The notes under the pieces were generated by a model. It searched no databases, had not been told where the DNA came from, and saw only the letters and a list, made by a program, of their open reading frames with translations. Shown in pieces: positions 27,061-35,699 of a DNA stretch of 64,000 nucleotides (positions are counted from its first letter, which is position 1; each line of letters starts with the position of its first letter). The position numbers and the translations under genes are program-made. Source of the stretch: Treponema sp. UBA6852 (GTDB taxonomy: Bacteria > Spirochaetota > Spirochaetia > Treponematales > Treponemataceae); the NCBI GenBank assembly GCA_002449305.1, contig DKDI01000004.1, positions 16,665-80,664 on the forward strand, given 5' to 3'.

Positions 27061-28297
27061 TGAACAAATCCTTTAACTTTTGAATATCAATATTAGGCAA
27101 GGCCCCAAATTTTCCAGCCTGATACAGTTTTTTTCTGGAAGTTTCTTTCCTTAATCCTGAATAATCAGATATGGAATCATAAACACTGTTTCCTTTTTCA
27201 GTCTTGCCGCAAAACCAGACTTCATCATCCAGCAACAAGCCAGAGTCAAGCAGTTCCTGATTGTGGGTTGTGAACAACAGCTGTGAGTCTTTTGACAATT
27301 CAAGAAATAACCGCAAGAAGGCTTCAACTAAATCCTGATGCAATGAAGATTCCAATTCGTCGATTATTGCCATGCTAGTTGCACAAGAGTCTACGAGCGG
27401 TTTTATAAGTTCAAGCAGTCTGATTGTGCCGGAAGACTCAAAGCCCAAAGGCAAAGGATAATTTCTGCCATTATATTGATGAAAAACTGTCGCGCGGCGA
27501 GTTACATTTTTTTCCGCAGTATCATCATTTGGATTAACACTTTCTTTTTTTGCAGTTTCAACCTTAATATTGGAAATTGAGCCGAAATCTGAATACGACA
27601 AAAAACCGACAGCCTTTTTGTTGAACGAATCGTCTTCATCAAGTCTTTTTAAAATATCTTGAGAAATTCCGTCCGGGAAAATTCCGATATAATCTTTAAA
27701 CCTAGCTGCAATATAAGTGAACACATCCTTGATTACTGTAAGATTTGTTTTAGAGCTGGCAGAAATGACAGTGCAGTTCGGCATAACAATATCTTCAACA
27801 GACTTTTTAGCGCCCTTTACGGAGCTTCCCCATTCGATATTATTCTCTGTGCGGTTAAATATAAGCCTAGGAAGTTTCTTAGGATAATAGCTTAATGACT
27901 CCTCTACAATTTTTTTACGGTTCATTTTCAAGCGGTAGCTGTATTTCACATACCGGCTTTCCTCGCTGCTCAACACAAAGAAATTCAAATCAAATTCTCC
28001 GCAAATAGAGTCCATCTGCTCATCTGTAAAAAGGAAAGGAATTAAAGGAATCTCTGAATTCGGCCTGCTGCTGTAGAAAGAATAAATCATAAAGTTAAGA
28101 TAAAATCTTAGCGCAAGCGCAATATTTGACTTGCCTGCGGCATTCGCCCCGTAAACACAGGCCATTTTCAATAACTTTGTTCCCCCAACTTCAATATAGT
28201 GAAGAGAATCCGCCTCGTCATAACCGGAAGGCTGAAAACTAACCGTTTGCTTCTCACTGATTGAATATGTATTTGCAATGGAAAAATCAATAATCAT
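27050..28297 (-). CDS. rloA: RloA-like AAA ATPase
   Basis: 415 residues from the ATG at 28297, which has GAGG 6-7 nt upstream; the ORF to 28333 adds 12 residues without a site. Walker A is YGANAAGKSNI, the signature region is PLGFESSGTIRLLELI, and Walker B is SMAIIDELESSLHQDL, with a following FTTHNQELLD. These are the OLD/ABC-like ATPase features of RloA. It partners RloB, encoded immediately downstream. A hairpin lies between hsdS and this gene, so it may be expressed more weakly than the hsd genes. Confidence 0.88.
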   Translation of the reverse strand: MIIDFSIANTYSISEKQTVSFQPSGYDEADSLHYIEVGGTKLLKMACVYGANAAGKSNIALALRFYLNFMIYSFYSSRPNSEIPLIPFLFTDEQMDSICGEFDLNFFVLSSEESRYVKYSYRLKMNRKKIVEESLSYYPKKLPRLIFNRTENNIEWGSSVKGAKKSVEDIVMPNCTVISASSKTNLTVIKDVFTYIAARFKDYIGIFPDGISQDILKRLDEDDSFNKKAVGFLSYSDFGSISNIKVETAKKESVNPNDDTAEKNVTRRATVFHQYNGRNYPLPLGFESSGTIRLLELIKPLVDSCATSMAIIDELESSLHQDLVEAFLRLFLELSKDSQLLFTTHNQELLDSGLLLDDEVWFCGKTEKGNSVYDSISDYSGLRKETSRKKLYQAGKFGALPNIDIQKLKDLFNGQ

Positions 28298-28324
28298 AAC
28301 AAACCTCTTCTGTATTATCGCCAG

Positions 28325-28352
28325 AAAAAGCAAAAATTAACACCATTTTTGC
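28325..28352 (-). terminator. Weak terminator-like hairpin between hsdS and rloA
   Basis: On the minus strand, GCAAAAAT (28352-28345) pairs with ATTTTTGC (28337-28330) around a 7-nt loop, followed by five T residues. The stem is AT-rich, so read-through is likely; it may act as an attenuator between the hsdS and rloAB parts of the operon. Confidence 0.4.
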
Positions 28353-28409
28353 AAAATTTACGCAAAAATTCAATTACTTTTAACAATAAACAGTGATAGT
28401 AATTCTATT

Positions 28410-29699
28410 TTACACTCTCCTTTTTCCGGTTACGGCTTCAAATATCAGGGATTTCTTGTATTCGGCAAGGTCTTTTATGAGCGACTGTTTTTCTGAAATA
28501 AGGGAATCGATTTGGGCGCATTTTTTATCTAAATAATTAGAAATTTCATTTTGAATTTTTATACTTGGATTTGGAAAACTAAAATTTGAAAAATCATGTT
28601 GATACAAATGAATAATTGTACTATTTCCAGCATTTATATAATTAAACCATTTCCAAAAAATATTAGACTGCAAAATCCAAAATAAAAAACGAGTTGAACA
28701 TACTTTTTTATTCTGTCGAATTAATAAAACTCCACTATTTAAAGAAGTTTTATCAGGCATATTGTTTACAATTGCAACTTTTCCGACTGTTCCATCTTTT
28801 GTAATTAGCAAATCTCCATTATTAACTTGAATTTGAGCGGCTTCTTCCCATCTGGAATATGGGACACGCACACATGATTCCCAATTGATTTCTCCATTGC
28901 TAAAATTTATACCTGTGATTAAATAACAGCCCTCATCGGAGTACTCTTGTGAAGTCAAACCTTGCCAACCAATTCTTCCTGCTAAAGTTGCAATATGTTT
29001 TATTCTTGTAATAGTAAAATTTTCCGGAATCTCGCCGAGCCATTCAATTCCGCTGTTTTTCTTTTTGCAGCTTAAGTTTTTCCCGGTAACCGCCTCAAAA
29101 ATAACGGACTGCTTCCATGCCTTGTACTCTTCTATCGACTTTTTTGACTCCTCGATTATCGAGTCAATTTCCGAGCATTTTTTGTCAAGAAAGCCTGCGA
29201 TTTTTGTCTGCTCGGAAAGCGGAGGAAAAGGTACTTTTATAGACTTAAATTCTGAAGAATAAGTTCTCCACCGCATCTGCATAATTCCACGACCTTCTGT
29301 ATAACATTTTCCATTAAATTGTGGAGTTCTGAATAAATAATGATAATATTTCGGAAAGATTAAATCTAAGTTTTTAGGAGAATAAACATCATAAGCAGGG
29401 CTTGTTACTCCATCAAAATCAGATATTCCCAAAGCACCCATCCAGCATAGAATTATATTTACAACTAAATCGTTTTTATAAACATGCTTATATCCATCGG
29501 CATTTTGTGCTTTATTTCCTGTGGTCTGTTCAATATCGTTATGCTGCAAAACGCCTTTATCTGTATAAACTGAAATTAGATTTACTTCAGAAAGAGGTTT
29601 ATAATTTCGCTCATCTCGAATTTCAAACAAATATCTAATTTGCCTTGTCGTCCACTCATCCGGGATTTTTCCAATCCAATCTATTCCGCTGTCTTTCAT
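28410..29699 (-). CDS. hsdS: Type I restriction enzyme, S (specificity) subunit
   Basis: 429 residues with two target-recognition domains. Each begins with a similar block (IDWIGKIPDEW at the N-terminus and IEWLGEIPENF near residue 225). Each is followed by a conserved helical spacer ending in KQSVIFEAVTGK and KKSLIFEAVTGK. The DNA for the two spacer blocks is only partly similar, and I see no second partial hsdS nearby, so shuffling of specificity is not evident. HsdS chooses the methylation and cleavage site for HsdM and HsdR. Confidence 0.93.
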   Translation of the reverse strand: MKDSGIDWIGKIPDEWTTRQIRYLFEIRDERNYKPLSEVNLISVYTDKGVLQHNDIEQTTGNKAQNADGYKHVYKNDLVVNIILCWMGALGISDFDGVTSPAYDVYSPKNLDLIFPKYYHYLFRTPQFNGKCYTEGRGIMQMRWRTYSSEFKSIKVPFPPLSEQTKIAGFLDKKCSEIDSIIEESKKSIEEYKAWKQSVIFEAVTGKNLSCKKKNSGIEWLGEIPENFTITRIKHIATLAGRIGWQGLTSQEYSDEGCYLITGINFSNGEINWESCVRVPYSRWEEAAQIQVNNGDLLITKDGTVGKVAIVNNMPDKTSLNSGVLLIRQNKKVCSTRFLFWILQSNIFWKWFNYINAGNSTIIHLYQHDFSNFSFPNPSIKIQNEISNYLDKKCAQIDSLISEKQSLIKDLAEYKKSLIFEAVTGKRRV

Positions 29700-29745
29700 T
29701 GCTTTATCCTGTTTTTTACTGAATCCAAATCATTCTTTTTGAAAA

Positions 29746-31146
29746 TCAGTCTTCTGCCATTACGTTCCAATATCCGTTCTTGTTTGAGCCCGCCCTGCTT
29801 ATCATGCCTTTCTTTTTTAAGGCAGAAATTGCATTGTCTATAGTGGTTTTTCCAACTCCTACTATTTTTTCAAGCTCAGGCTTTGTAACACTTGGATTAT
29901 TCCTGATTTCTGACAAGACCTTCAGCTGTGTGTTATTCAGTTTATCACCCACTTTATCACCCACTTTATCACCCACTTTATCACCCATATCATTAATCCA
30001 GTTAAAAGGAATTTTTACAAGAATTGAATTTTCATGAAATTCATAAACATCTTTGCCGTATATGCTGATAATTTTTGGAACGCCACGGCCTGTTTTTTCA
30101 CTGATATGCAGCTGCAAAAAGATTTCTGACAATTTTCTGTTTACAGGAATTGATTCTCCTCTGAAAAAGCCTTCAATTGTCTGCTCCGGAGGCAGAACAC
30201 CTCTTGAAAGAATTTCAATTCTGTCAGAAAAAACTGTAATCATCGGCTCATTTTCTGTTACCCATTTATTATGAACAAAAGCATTTATAACAGCTTCCCT
30301 GAACGCATCATTTTCAAAAAGCGGAACTTCTTTTCTTTCTACAATCCGCTCTTTTTCATCAGCCTGAATAATATTAAGAACATCTCCATAGCGAAGCACT
30401 TCTTCCAAAGTATACAGAATGCACTGATACCCAAATTCCCTAATGGAATACATTTTATCTGCCTTTGTTTTTCCCGAAAAAATTGCGACCCTAAAAGGAA
30501 TCTGCGAGTTATCGGAAAGTAATTGTGCTAGAATATTGTATTTTCCATCTTCTGTCAGAAGATTCAGATTTTTTTTAAAAGTCTCGGCATTAAGTTTTAT
30601 TCCTTTTGCTCCATAATAAATGAAGAGTTTTTCAAAAGTTAAGTCCTGATATTTTGACGGTGTATTTTCTATTGTCGGAAATCCATGCCGGAGCACTTCG
30701 AATAAATAGGATTCTTTTTCCGGATATTTTCTAAGGCTTTCCTTGCTAGAACCAATTCTTATGTATCTTTCATTATCAAAGCTTGTAGGAACAGTTTTTG
30801 CCGCTGGAATAGTAAGCACAACGACTTTCTTTCCTTCATAAACAGTTTCGTTAAAAGTGAAATTTAAATCGGGAGTAATCTGACGGGCTAAAAAGTGCTT
30901 CAACGGCTCATTTTTTATATCCATATTACTGTTAAATGTTGTTCCAGTAACAGAATGTGTATCATTGTGAATTCCCCAGACAAAATAAGCGTTTTTTCGC
31001 CCTTCTATAGCGGCACTATTCGAGAGAGCAGAAATATATTGTCCCAACTGCGTTTGGTCAAACCAGTTTTCTTTAAATTCAAACCATTCACGTTCTGTAT
31101 CAAAAGAACGAAGCTCATCAAGTAATTCGTGCAAGGCATTTTTCAC
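29746..31146 (-). CDS. AlbA_2/Schlafen-domain protein with C-terminal winged helix
   Basis: 466 residues. The N-terminal AlbA_2 domain includes EWFEFKENW and later YIRIGSSKESLRKYPEKE. The middle has the ATP-binding-like block EAVINAFVHN and LSEIFLQLHISEKTGRGVPKI, as in the family often labelled RecG-related. The C-terminus is a winged helix (VTKPELEKIVGVGKTTIDNAI). Such proteins are common in restriction loci and are thought to regulate transcription or bind nucleic acid; the exact role is unknown. A GDKV tandem repeat links the middle and the winged helix. It starts 13 nt after the short RhuM gene. Confidence 0.8.
   Translation of the reverse strand: MKNALHELLDELRSFDTEREWFEFKENWFDQTQLGQYISALSNSAAIEGRKNAYFVWGIHNDTHSVTGTTFNSNMDIKNEPLKHFLARQITPDLNFTFNETVYEGKKVVVLTIPAAKTVPTSFDNERYIRIGSSKESLRKYPEKESYLFEVLRHGFPTIENTPSKYQDLTFEKLFIYYGAKGIKLNAETFKKNLNLLTEDGKYNILAQLLSDNSQIPFRVAIFSGKTKADKMYSIREFGYQCILYTLEEVLRYGDVLNIIQADEKERIVERKEVPLFENDAFREAVINAFVHNKWVTENEPMITVFSDRIEILSRGVLPPEQTIEGFFRGESIPVNRKLSEIFLQLHISEKTGRGVPKIISIYGKDVYEFHENSILVKIPFNWINDMGDKVGDKVGDKVGDKLNNTQLKVLSEIRNNPSVTKPELEKIVGVGKTTIDNAISALKKKGMISRAGSNKNGYWNVMAED
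29941..29988 (-). repeat. Four 12-bp in-frame repeats encoding GDKV
   Basis: Plus-strand unit TTTATCACCCAC, four copies, differing only at the last base. On the coding strand it encodes GDKV-GDKV-GDKV-GDKL. Because the unit is a multiple of three, slippage would change linker length by four residues without breaking the frame. Confidence 0.85.
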
Positions 31147-31159
31147 TTTTATTCCCCTC

Positions 31160-31552
31160 TTACTTTTTTCCAGCGTTCTCTATTTGCTTGTCAAATATAT
31201 ACTCGTTCAGCCTTTTTGTAGCCCATTGCCTAAACTGCGTGCCCCGCAGGGATTTTACACGGTAGCCAACGGAAATTATCACATCTAGGTTGTAATAAAG
31301 AACATCATGAGTTTGTGTTTTTCCCTCAATCGCTCCGTGTCTTGTGGTCATTCGGAAATTCCGAACAGCCACTGCTCTATCAAGCTCGCCTTCCTCAAAA
31401 ATGTGCTTTATATGCTCGTTTATTGTGGACTTCGCCTTTTCAAACATACCGGCCATCTGCTCCTGAGTAAGCCAGACAGTTTCATCCTCAAAAATAACTT
31501 CCACATTTATCGTTTCTTTGTCTGTCTTAAAAATCGCAATCTCTTTTTCCAT
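31160..31552 (-). CDS. Short RhuM-like protein (N-terminal half only)
   Basis: 130 residues that match the first part of RhuM: VWLTQEQMAGMFEKAKSTIN and GYRVKSLRGTQFRQWATKRL. The protein stops where the full-length copy at 5634-6662 continues for another 200 residues. It may be a truncated remnant, or a stand-alone DNA-binding module, since it keeps an intact frame and sits in an operon with normal spacing. AGGTATTT precedes the ATG. Confidence 0.75.
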   Translation of the reverse strand: MEKEIAIFKTDKETINVEVIFEDETVWLTQEQMAGMFEKAKSTINEHIKHIFEEGELDRAVAVRNFRMTTRHGAIEGKTQTHDVLYYNLDVIISVGYRVKSLRGTQFRQWATKRLNEYIFDKQIENAGKK

Positions 31553-31595
31553 AAATACCTAGTTTTTTTATCCCTTAAATAGTCATCTATATTTC

Positions 31596-32582
31596 TTAAT
31601 TCCTATTTTTTCCAGTCATTGATTCCCAAATAATTTTCAAAGCATCAGACGTTAAAATCTTTCTTTTTACATTTTCCGTCAGGTAATTCGGATTTATCTT
31701 TTTCTTTGAATAATTCAAAAAGGTGTTGCTTGTCTTTTCCATAAGAAGTTTTGTAAAATACTGCTCCCAGCTGAAATAATCCTTGCTTTCAATATAGTTT
31801 TCTGGATTTTCCAAAATCTTTTTTACTTCATTGTCATTTAAAATATCAGACTGGAGAATAAGCCACTCAAAACTTTCCGGAGCAAAAAGAAAAAGGTTTT
31901 CTCGTTTATTCAAAAGTTCGCCTACAAGATTCATCTGCGAGCCAAATGCGGCTCCGTCCGCTATTGCTAAAACTGCTTCATTCTTTGCCTGCAAAAGTTT
32001 TTTGAATATGTTGGATTTTCCGTTTGCAGATTCGCAAATAATTTTTCCGCCGCAGACCGCATTAAAAAAGTCAAAGCCAGAATTTGAATCTTCTGTTATG
32101 ATTTTTTCAATTCTGCAATCATTAAAATTATTATTTCCATAGATTCTATAAAACTCGTGATAAACCTGTTTTAAATCCGCATATTTTCCGGATATATGGA
32201 TTCCATAAATTTCTTCAATACTATAAGGAAGATTATCAAGACCTTCTCTTGTAACAATTACATAATAATTGCCGCTGTTTTTTACGGCCTTGGCAAAATC
32301 CGCGCTTTCAACAAATCGGTTCCCCTCATCAATAAAAATAATGCTGTCATTCATCAATGAAAGATTTTCTTCCCAGCTGTTTCCTTCAAGAACGCGGCAC
32401 TTTTTTTTAGATGAAAGATTAATACCAGAGTCTGCTCCGTTCTGCTCGAACTCGCGGATCATATCCACAAGAGTTGTCTTTCCTGTCGCGCTGTCTCCTT
32501 GAATGACCGTGATGTTTCGTTTTATTGAAAACTCATACTTTACTTTGCTGTTGGAAATTGAAATAAAATATTTGCCTTTCAT
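31596..32582 (-). CDS. P-loop protein paired with DUF4869
   Basis: 328 residues. Walker A is GDSATGKTTL (about residues 29-38) and a likely Walker B is DSIIFIDEGNRF. The rest has no domain I recognise. It overlaps the DUF4869 gene by 4 nt (ATGA), so the two are translationally coupled, and the pair sits directly after hsdM. Many type I restriction loci carry such accessory genes; this pair may be an independent defence or regulatory module. Function is unknown. Confidence 0.7.
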   Translation of the reverse strand: MKGKYFISISNSKVKYEFSIKRNITVIQGDSATGKTTLVDMIREFEQNGADSGINLSSKKKCRVLEGNSWEENLSLMNDSIIFIDEGNRFVESADFAKAVKNSGNYYVIVTREGLDNLPYSIEEIYGIHISGKYADLKQVYHEFYRIYGNNNFNDCRIEKIITEDSNSGFDFFNAVCGGKIICESANGKSNIFKKLLQAKNEAVLAIADGAAFGSQMNLVGELLNKRENLFLFAPESFEWLILQSDILNDNEVKKILENPENYIESKDYFSWEQYFTKLLMEKTSNTFLNYSKKKINPNYLTENVKRKILTSDALKIIWESMTGKNRN

Positions 32583-33016
32583 AACAAATCTCCTGCAATT
32601 TCCAAAAGCTCATCCATTGAATGGACAACTTTATTTTTGTTAACAACATTGAGCTCAAAACTGCCGTCGCCAAAATCCATCAAATGCCGAAGATTTACAG
32701 TAACATCTTTTTCATTTCCGATTTTCAAAAGCCATGAGGCGCAGTTGTTGCCGCAGTTTGAAGCATTGAAAATTTTATCTGAAATATGAGAAATCAAAAT
32801 CAGAGTTTTTAGTCCGCCAGAAAGCGAAGTCGGCGGAATGATTCCCAGCACAGGACTTTCAATCGCTCCGTTTCCAAGAACCTTTGACTTGTCAATATCA
32901 AGAATCATCTGCTGAGTTTCTTTTTCCAAAAGCCAGCTTTCTTCATAAGAATTCTTAAAGAAAACACTAGTGTTAAAAATCACATTGTCGATTTTCCCGA
33001 ATATTATGTTCAGCAT
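32579..33016 (-). CDS. DUF4869 protein
   Basis: 145 residues matching what I recall of DUF4869: a short N-terminal beta segment (MLNIIFGKIDNVIFNTSVFF), SWLLEKETQQMILDIDKS, and a centre rich in Ser-Gly with ISHISDKIFNASNCGNNCA. It begins directly after the hsdM stop codon, and its ribosome site (GGGGAGGAG) lies inside the end of hsdM. The following P-loop gene overlaps it by 4 nt. Function is not known. Confidence 0.7.
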   Translation of the reverse strand: MLNIIFGKIDNVIFNTSVFFKNSYEESWLLEKETQQMILDIDKSKVLGNGAIESPVLGIIPPTSLSGGLKTLILISHISDKIFNASNCGNNCASWLLKIGNEKDVTVNLRHLMDFGDGSFELNVVNKNKVVHSMDELLEIAGDLL

Positions 33017-34798
33017 TTACTCCTCCCCGAACAGTTTGCGAAGCTTTTCCATCAACGACTTTTCGTGCCGCTCTATGCGGCTTGCAATTTCGTCCGCTTT
33101 TTCAAGCTGCTTGTAGACATAGAATGTTCTTGTAAATGGAATCTCGTAGCCGACTTTTGTCTTTGATTTGTCTATCCAGGCGGCTTTGTTATATGGAAGA
33201 ACTTCGCGCTCAAAATATTTGTCTATGTCCTCGTCAAGCGGAACATTTTCGTAGTCGCGCTTGTTGCTGTCCGCCTGGGCCTTGCCTTTTTTGTCCTTTA
33301 CGAGTTCCCCGTTCTCATCTAAAAGTGGGCTTTCCACGGTGATTTTGTTATAGCCCAAGTCAACGCTGTCCAAGACTTTTGACTTGCAGATGATTGAATT
33401 TCCGTTTTCTGTTTTTTCCTCATAGCCTTTGTCAGAATATTCATCGTAGGCCCTTAAAATCATGTTGCGGCAGGCTGCCGTCAAGTCAACGCGCTTGTTG
33501 CCGATATTCTTGCGGCGGCTTTCGTAGCAGCTTGAAGCGTCTATCAGCTGGACTTTTCCGAGCCGCTTTTCATCCTTGTTTTTTGTAACAATCCATATGT
33601 ATGTCGCGATTCCTGTGTTATAAAACGAGTCGTTCGGAAGCTGAATAATCGCATCAAGCCAGTCGTTTTCTATTAAGTAGCGGCGGATTTCGCTTTGCCC
33701 GCTTCCCGCATCTCCGCTGAAAAGGCTTGAGCCGTTCTGAATGATTGCCATGCGCCCGGTTTCCTTTAGCTTTGCAACACCGTTCAGCATGAACAGAAGC
33801 TGGCCGTCGCTTTTTGGAGGAAGCCCCGCGCCAAACCTGCCTTTTTCTCCAAGCTTGCTTTCCTTTTCAATGTCAGAAGCTTCTTTTTTCCAGTCGATTC
33901 CAAAAGGCGGATTGCTTATAATGTAGTCGAATGTGTAGCCGGAAAATTTATCGTCGTTCAAGGTGTCTCCGAACTGCATATTGTCCGGGTCTCCTCCGCG
34001 TATGAGCATGTCTGCCTTTGCAATTCCGAATGTAAACGGATTGAATTCCTGCCCGAAGCTTGTTACCACAGCATCCTTGTCGAACTGCCTTAGACGCTCT
34101 TCCATGCAGGTAAGCATCTGGCTTGTTCCCATGGTCATGTCGTAGACGGTCTTGCTTATTCCGTCAGAGCCAAAGGCGTTCTTGTCTCCGCTAACAAGAA
34201 GGTCGCACATGGTGTAAATGATGTCGCGGCTGGTAAAATGCGCTCCGGCTTCCTCGTCATAGCTTTCTGAAAACCTCTGGACAAGATTTTCAAAAATATA
34301 GCCCATGTCAATCGCGCTGATTTTTTCAGGAGACATATCGGCTTTCGCTGAATTAAAATCGCTTATAACCTGATAAAGAACCTTGCCTTCCTTCATCGTC
34401 TTTATCTGGTCTTCAAATTTCATCCTGTGCAGAATATCCTTTACATTGTCCGAAAATCCGTTGATATAATCCTCAAAGTTGTCTGCAATGTTGAGCGGGT
34501 CAGCTACAAGAGTTTCAAAAGTAAACTTGCTTGTGTTATAAAACTGGTAGCCTGAAGCCTTTGAAAGGAATCCGTCCTTTACTTCAAGGGCCTTTATTTT
34601 TTCATAAGTCTCAAGAACTTTCTTATGGGTCGGCAAAAGGCAGTCATGGAATCTTTTTATGATGCACATGGGCAGAATAACCAGTCCGTACTCATGAGGC
34701 TTGTAAAGTCCGACCAGTGTGTTCGCAACGTTCCAAATCAAGGCAGCTTTTTCCTGAATATTGCCGCCGACTTTATTTATCATCTGATCGCTTGTCAA
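33017..34798 (-). CDS. hsdM: Type I restriction enzyme, M (methylase) subunit
   Basis: 593 residues. The N-terminal helical domain (IWNVANTLVGLYKPHEYGLV) and the methylase domain with catalytic ISNPPFG and YIFENLVQRFSE are clear HsdM features. The usual SAM-binding motif I (DPxxGxGxxL) reads DMTMGTSQML here, a variant I have seen in other HsdM proteins. It starts with TTG at 34798, preceded by GGAG 7 nt away, and has an extended -10 promoter at 34848. It is the first gene of the hsd operon. Confidence 0.95.
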   Translation of the reverse strand: MTSDQMINKVGGNIQEKAALIWNVANTLVGLYKPHEYGLVILPMCIIKRFHDCLLPTHKKVLETYEKIKALEVKDGFLSKASGYQFYNTSKFTFETLVADPLNIADNFEDYINGFSDNVKDILHRMKFEDQIKTMKEGKVLYQVISDFNSAKADMSPEKISAIDMGYIFENLVQRFSESYDEEAGAHFTSRDIIYTMCDLLVSGDKNAFGSDGISKTVYDMTMGTSQMLTCMEERLRQFDKDAVVTSFGQEFNPFTFGIAKADMLIRGGDPDNMQFGDTLNDDKFSGYTFDYIISNPPFGIDWKKEASDIEKESKLGEKGRFGAGLPPKSDGQLLFMLNGVAKLKETGRMAIIQNGSSLFSGDAGSGQSEIRRYLIENDWLDAIIQLPNDSFYNTGIATYIWIVTKNKDEKRLGKVQLIDASSCYESRRKNIGNKRVDLTAACRNMILRAYDEYSDKGYEEKTENGNSIICKSKVLDSVDLGYNKITVESPLLDENGELVKDKKGKAQADSNKRDYENVPLDEDIDKYFEREVLPYNKAAWIDKSKTKVGYEIPFTRTFYVYKQLEKADEIASRIERHEKSLMEKLRKLFGEE

Positions 34799-34847
34799 TT
34801 TATTACTCCAGAATCTCTGTTTTCTTTTAATGTGTTTAGATTTTTAT

Positions 34848-34856
34848 TATAGCACG
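34848..34856 (-). promoter_or_regulatory. Extended -10 promoter for the hsd operon
   Basis: Minus-strand TGCTATAAT (TATAAT at 34853-34848), giving a leader of about 43 nt to the hsdM TTG. A palindromic array lies about 110 bp upstream of it. Confidence 0.6.
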
Positions 34857-34950
34857 ATTTTAGCCTGTAAAACAAAGCCAGCTGAACAATTTTAATGCGG
34901 CCATAGGCAGGGGGAAATCTGTAAAAATATTCCCACTATGTTAGGCAAAT

Positions 34951-35029
34951 ATAGTCACTATATTTTAAAATAAAGTAACTATATTTTGAAATATAGTTAC
35001 TTTATTCGGGCAACTTAGTTACTTTATTT
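34951..35029. repeat. Palindromic array between the toxin-antitoxin genes and hsdM
   Basis: The core is a perfect 18-bp inverted repeat (34969-34986 and 34989-35006) with a 2-nt spacer, made of AATAAAGTAACTATATTT and its complement. A similar half-site, TAGTCACTATATTTTA, precedes it, and another, TTAGTTACTTTATTTTTA, follows. This gives four copies of a TAGTYACTWTATTT-like motif in about 80 bp. It could be a binding array for the XRE protein, a bidirectional terminator hairpin, or both. The other parts of the 34799-35066 gap hold only the hsd promoter. Confidence 0.7.
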
Positions 35030-35066
35030 TTAATGGGATTTTAAGCGGAAAAACCAGCTTGATTTA

Positions 35067-35699
35067 TCAGTCTATTTCCATCAAATCTTCTGCGGAACAT
35101 TCAAGGGCTTTTGCAAGCTTCAGCACGGTTTCTGCCTTTGCTGAATTTATATTCTTCTGGCCCTGCTCGTACTGCTGAATTGTGCGCAGCGGCACACCAG
35201 AAATTTCTGAAAGTTCTTTCTGCGAAAATTCCGCCGTTTGCCTCTGCAATTTTAGATTCGTGCTCTGCTTCCTTGAATTATAAAGCTCTGCCATTTTTCC
35301 GCAGAAATGAGAAATATCCATCTCATGATACGGGCTGTACATTCCAAGAATCTCTTCTATCGGTATCAGAGAATCTATTTTCTTGAATGTCAAATTTGTC
35401 TGCCATTGAAAATATGCCAACGCCCAGCCAGCCCAGTATTCAGAACTTTTGTTCGCGGCCGGACGGTATTTTTTTGCAAGCGAAAAATCACCGGCAATTT
35501 CAAGAGCAAGCTCAACACCGGATTTTCCTGCAATCACAGATGACTCGCCTCTTTCAAATCTGGCTGAAATTTCAGACAAAAGAAACTTTTTATAAAATCC
35601 GCTTAACTTCTCTTTCAAGTCGTAGACAGCAAAATCGAGCATTGAGCCAAGATTGCCCTGAGCCTTTGAAAGATAGGTTTTATCGTAGGCGTGAATCAT
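35067..35699 (-). CDS. XRE-family protein, probable antitoxin with extra N-terminal domain
   Basis: 210 residues. The C-terminal 65 residues form an XRE helix-turn-helix (FSQKELSEISGVPLRTIQQYEQGQKN). The N-terminal 130 residues are helical and include GKSGVELALEIAGDF and WAGWALAYFQWQ, a block seen in DUF3791/DUF3990-associated proteins. It overlaps the end of the upstream ADP-ribosyltransferase-like gene by 20 nt, so the order is toxin first. It is probably the neutralising and repressing partner. Confidence 0.75.
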   Translation of the reverse strand: MIHAYDKTYLSKAQGNLGSMLDFAVYDLKEKLSGFYKKFLLSEISARFERGESSVIAGKSGVELALEIAGDFSLAKKYRPAANKSSEYWAGWALAYFQWQTNLTFKKIDSLIPIEEILGMYSPYHEMDISHFCGKMAELYNSRKQSTNLKLQRQTAEFSQKELSEISGVPLRTIQQYEQGQKNINSAKAETVLKLAKALECSAEDLMEID

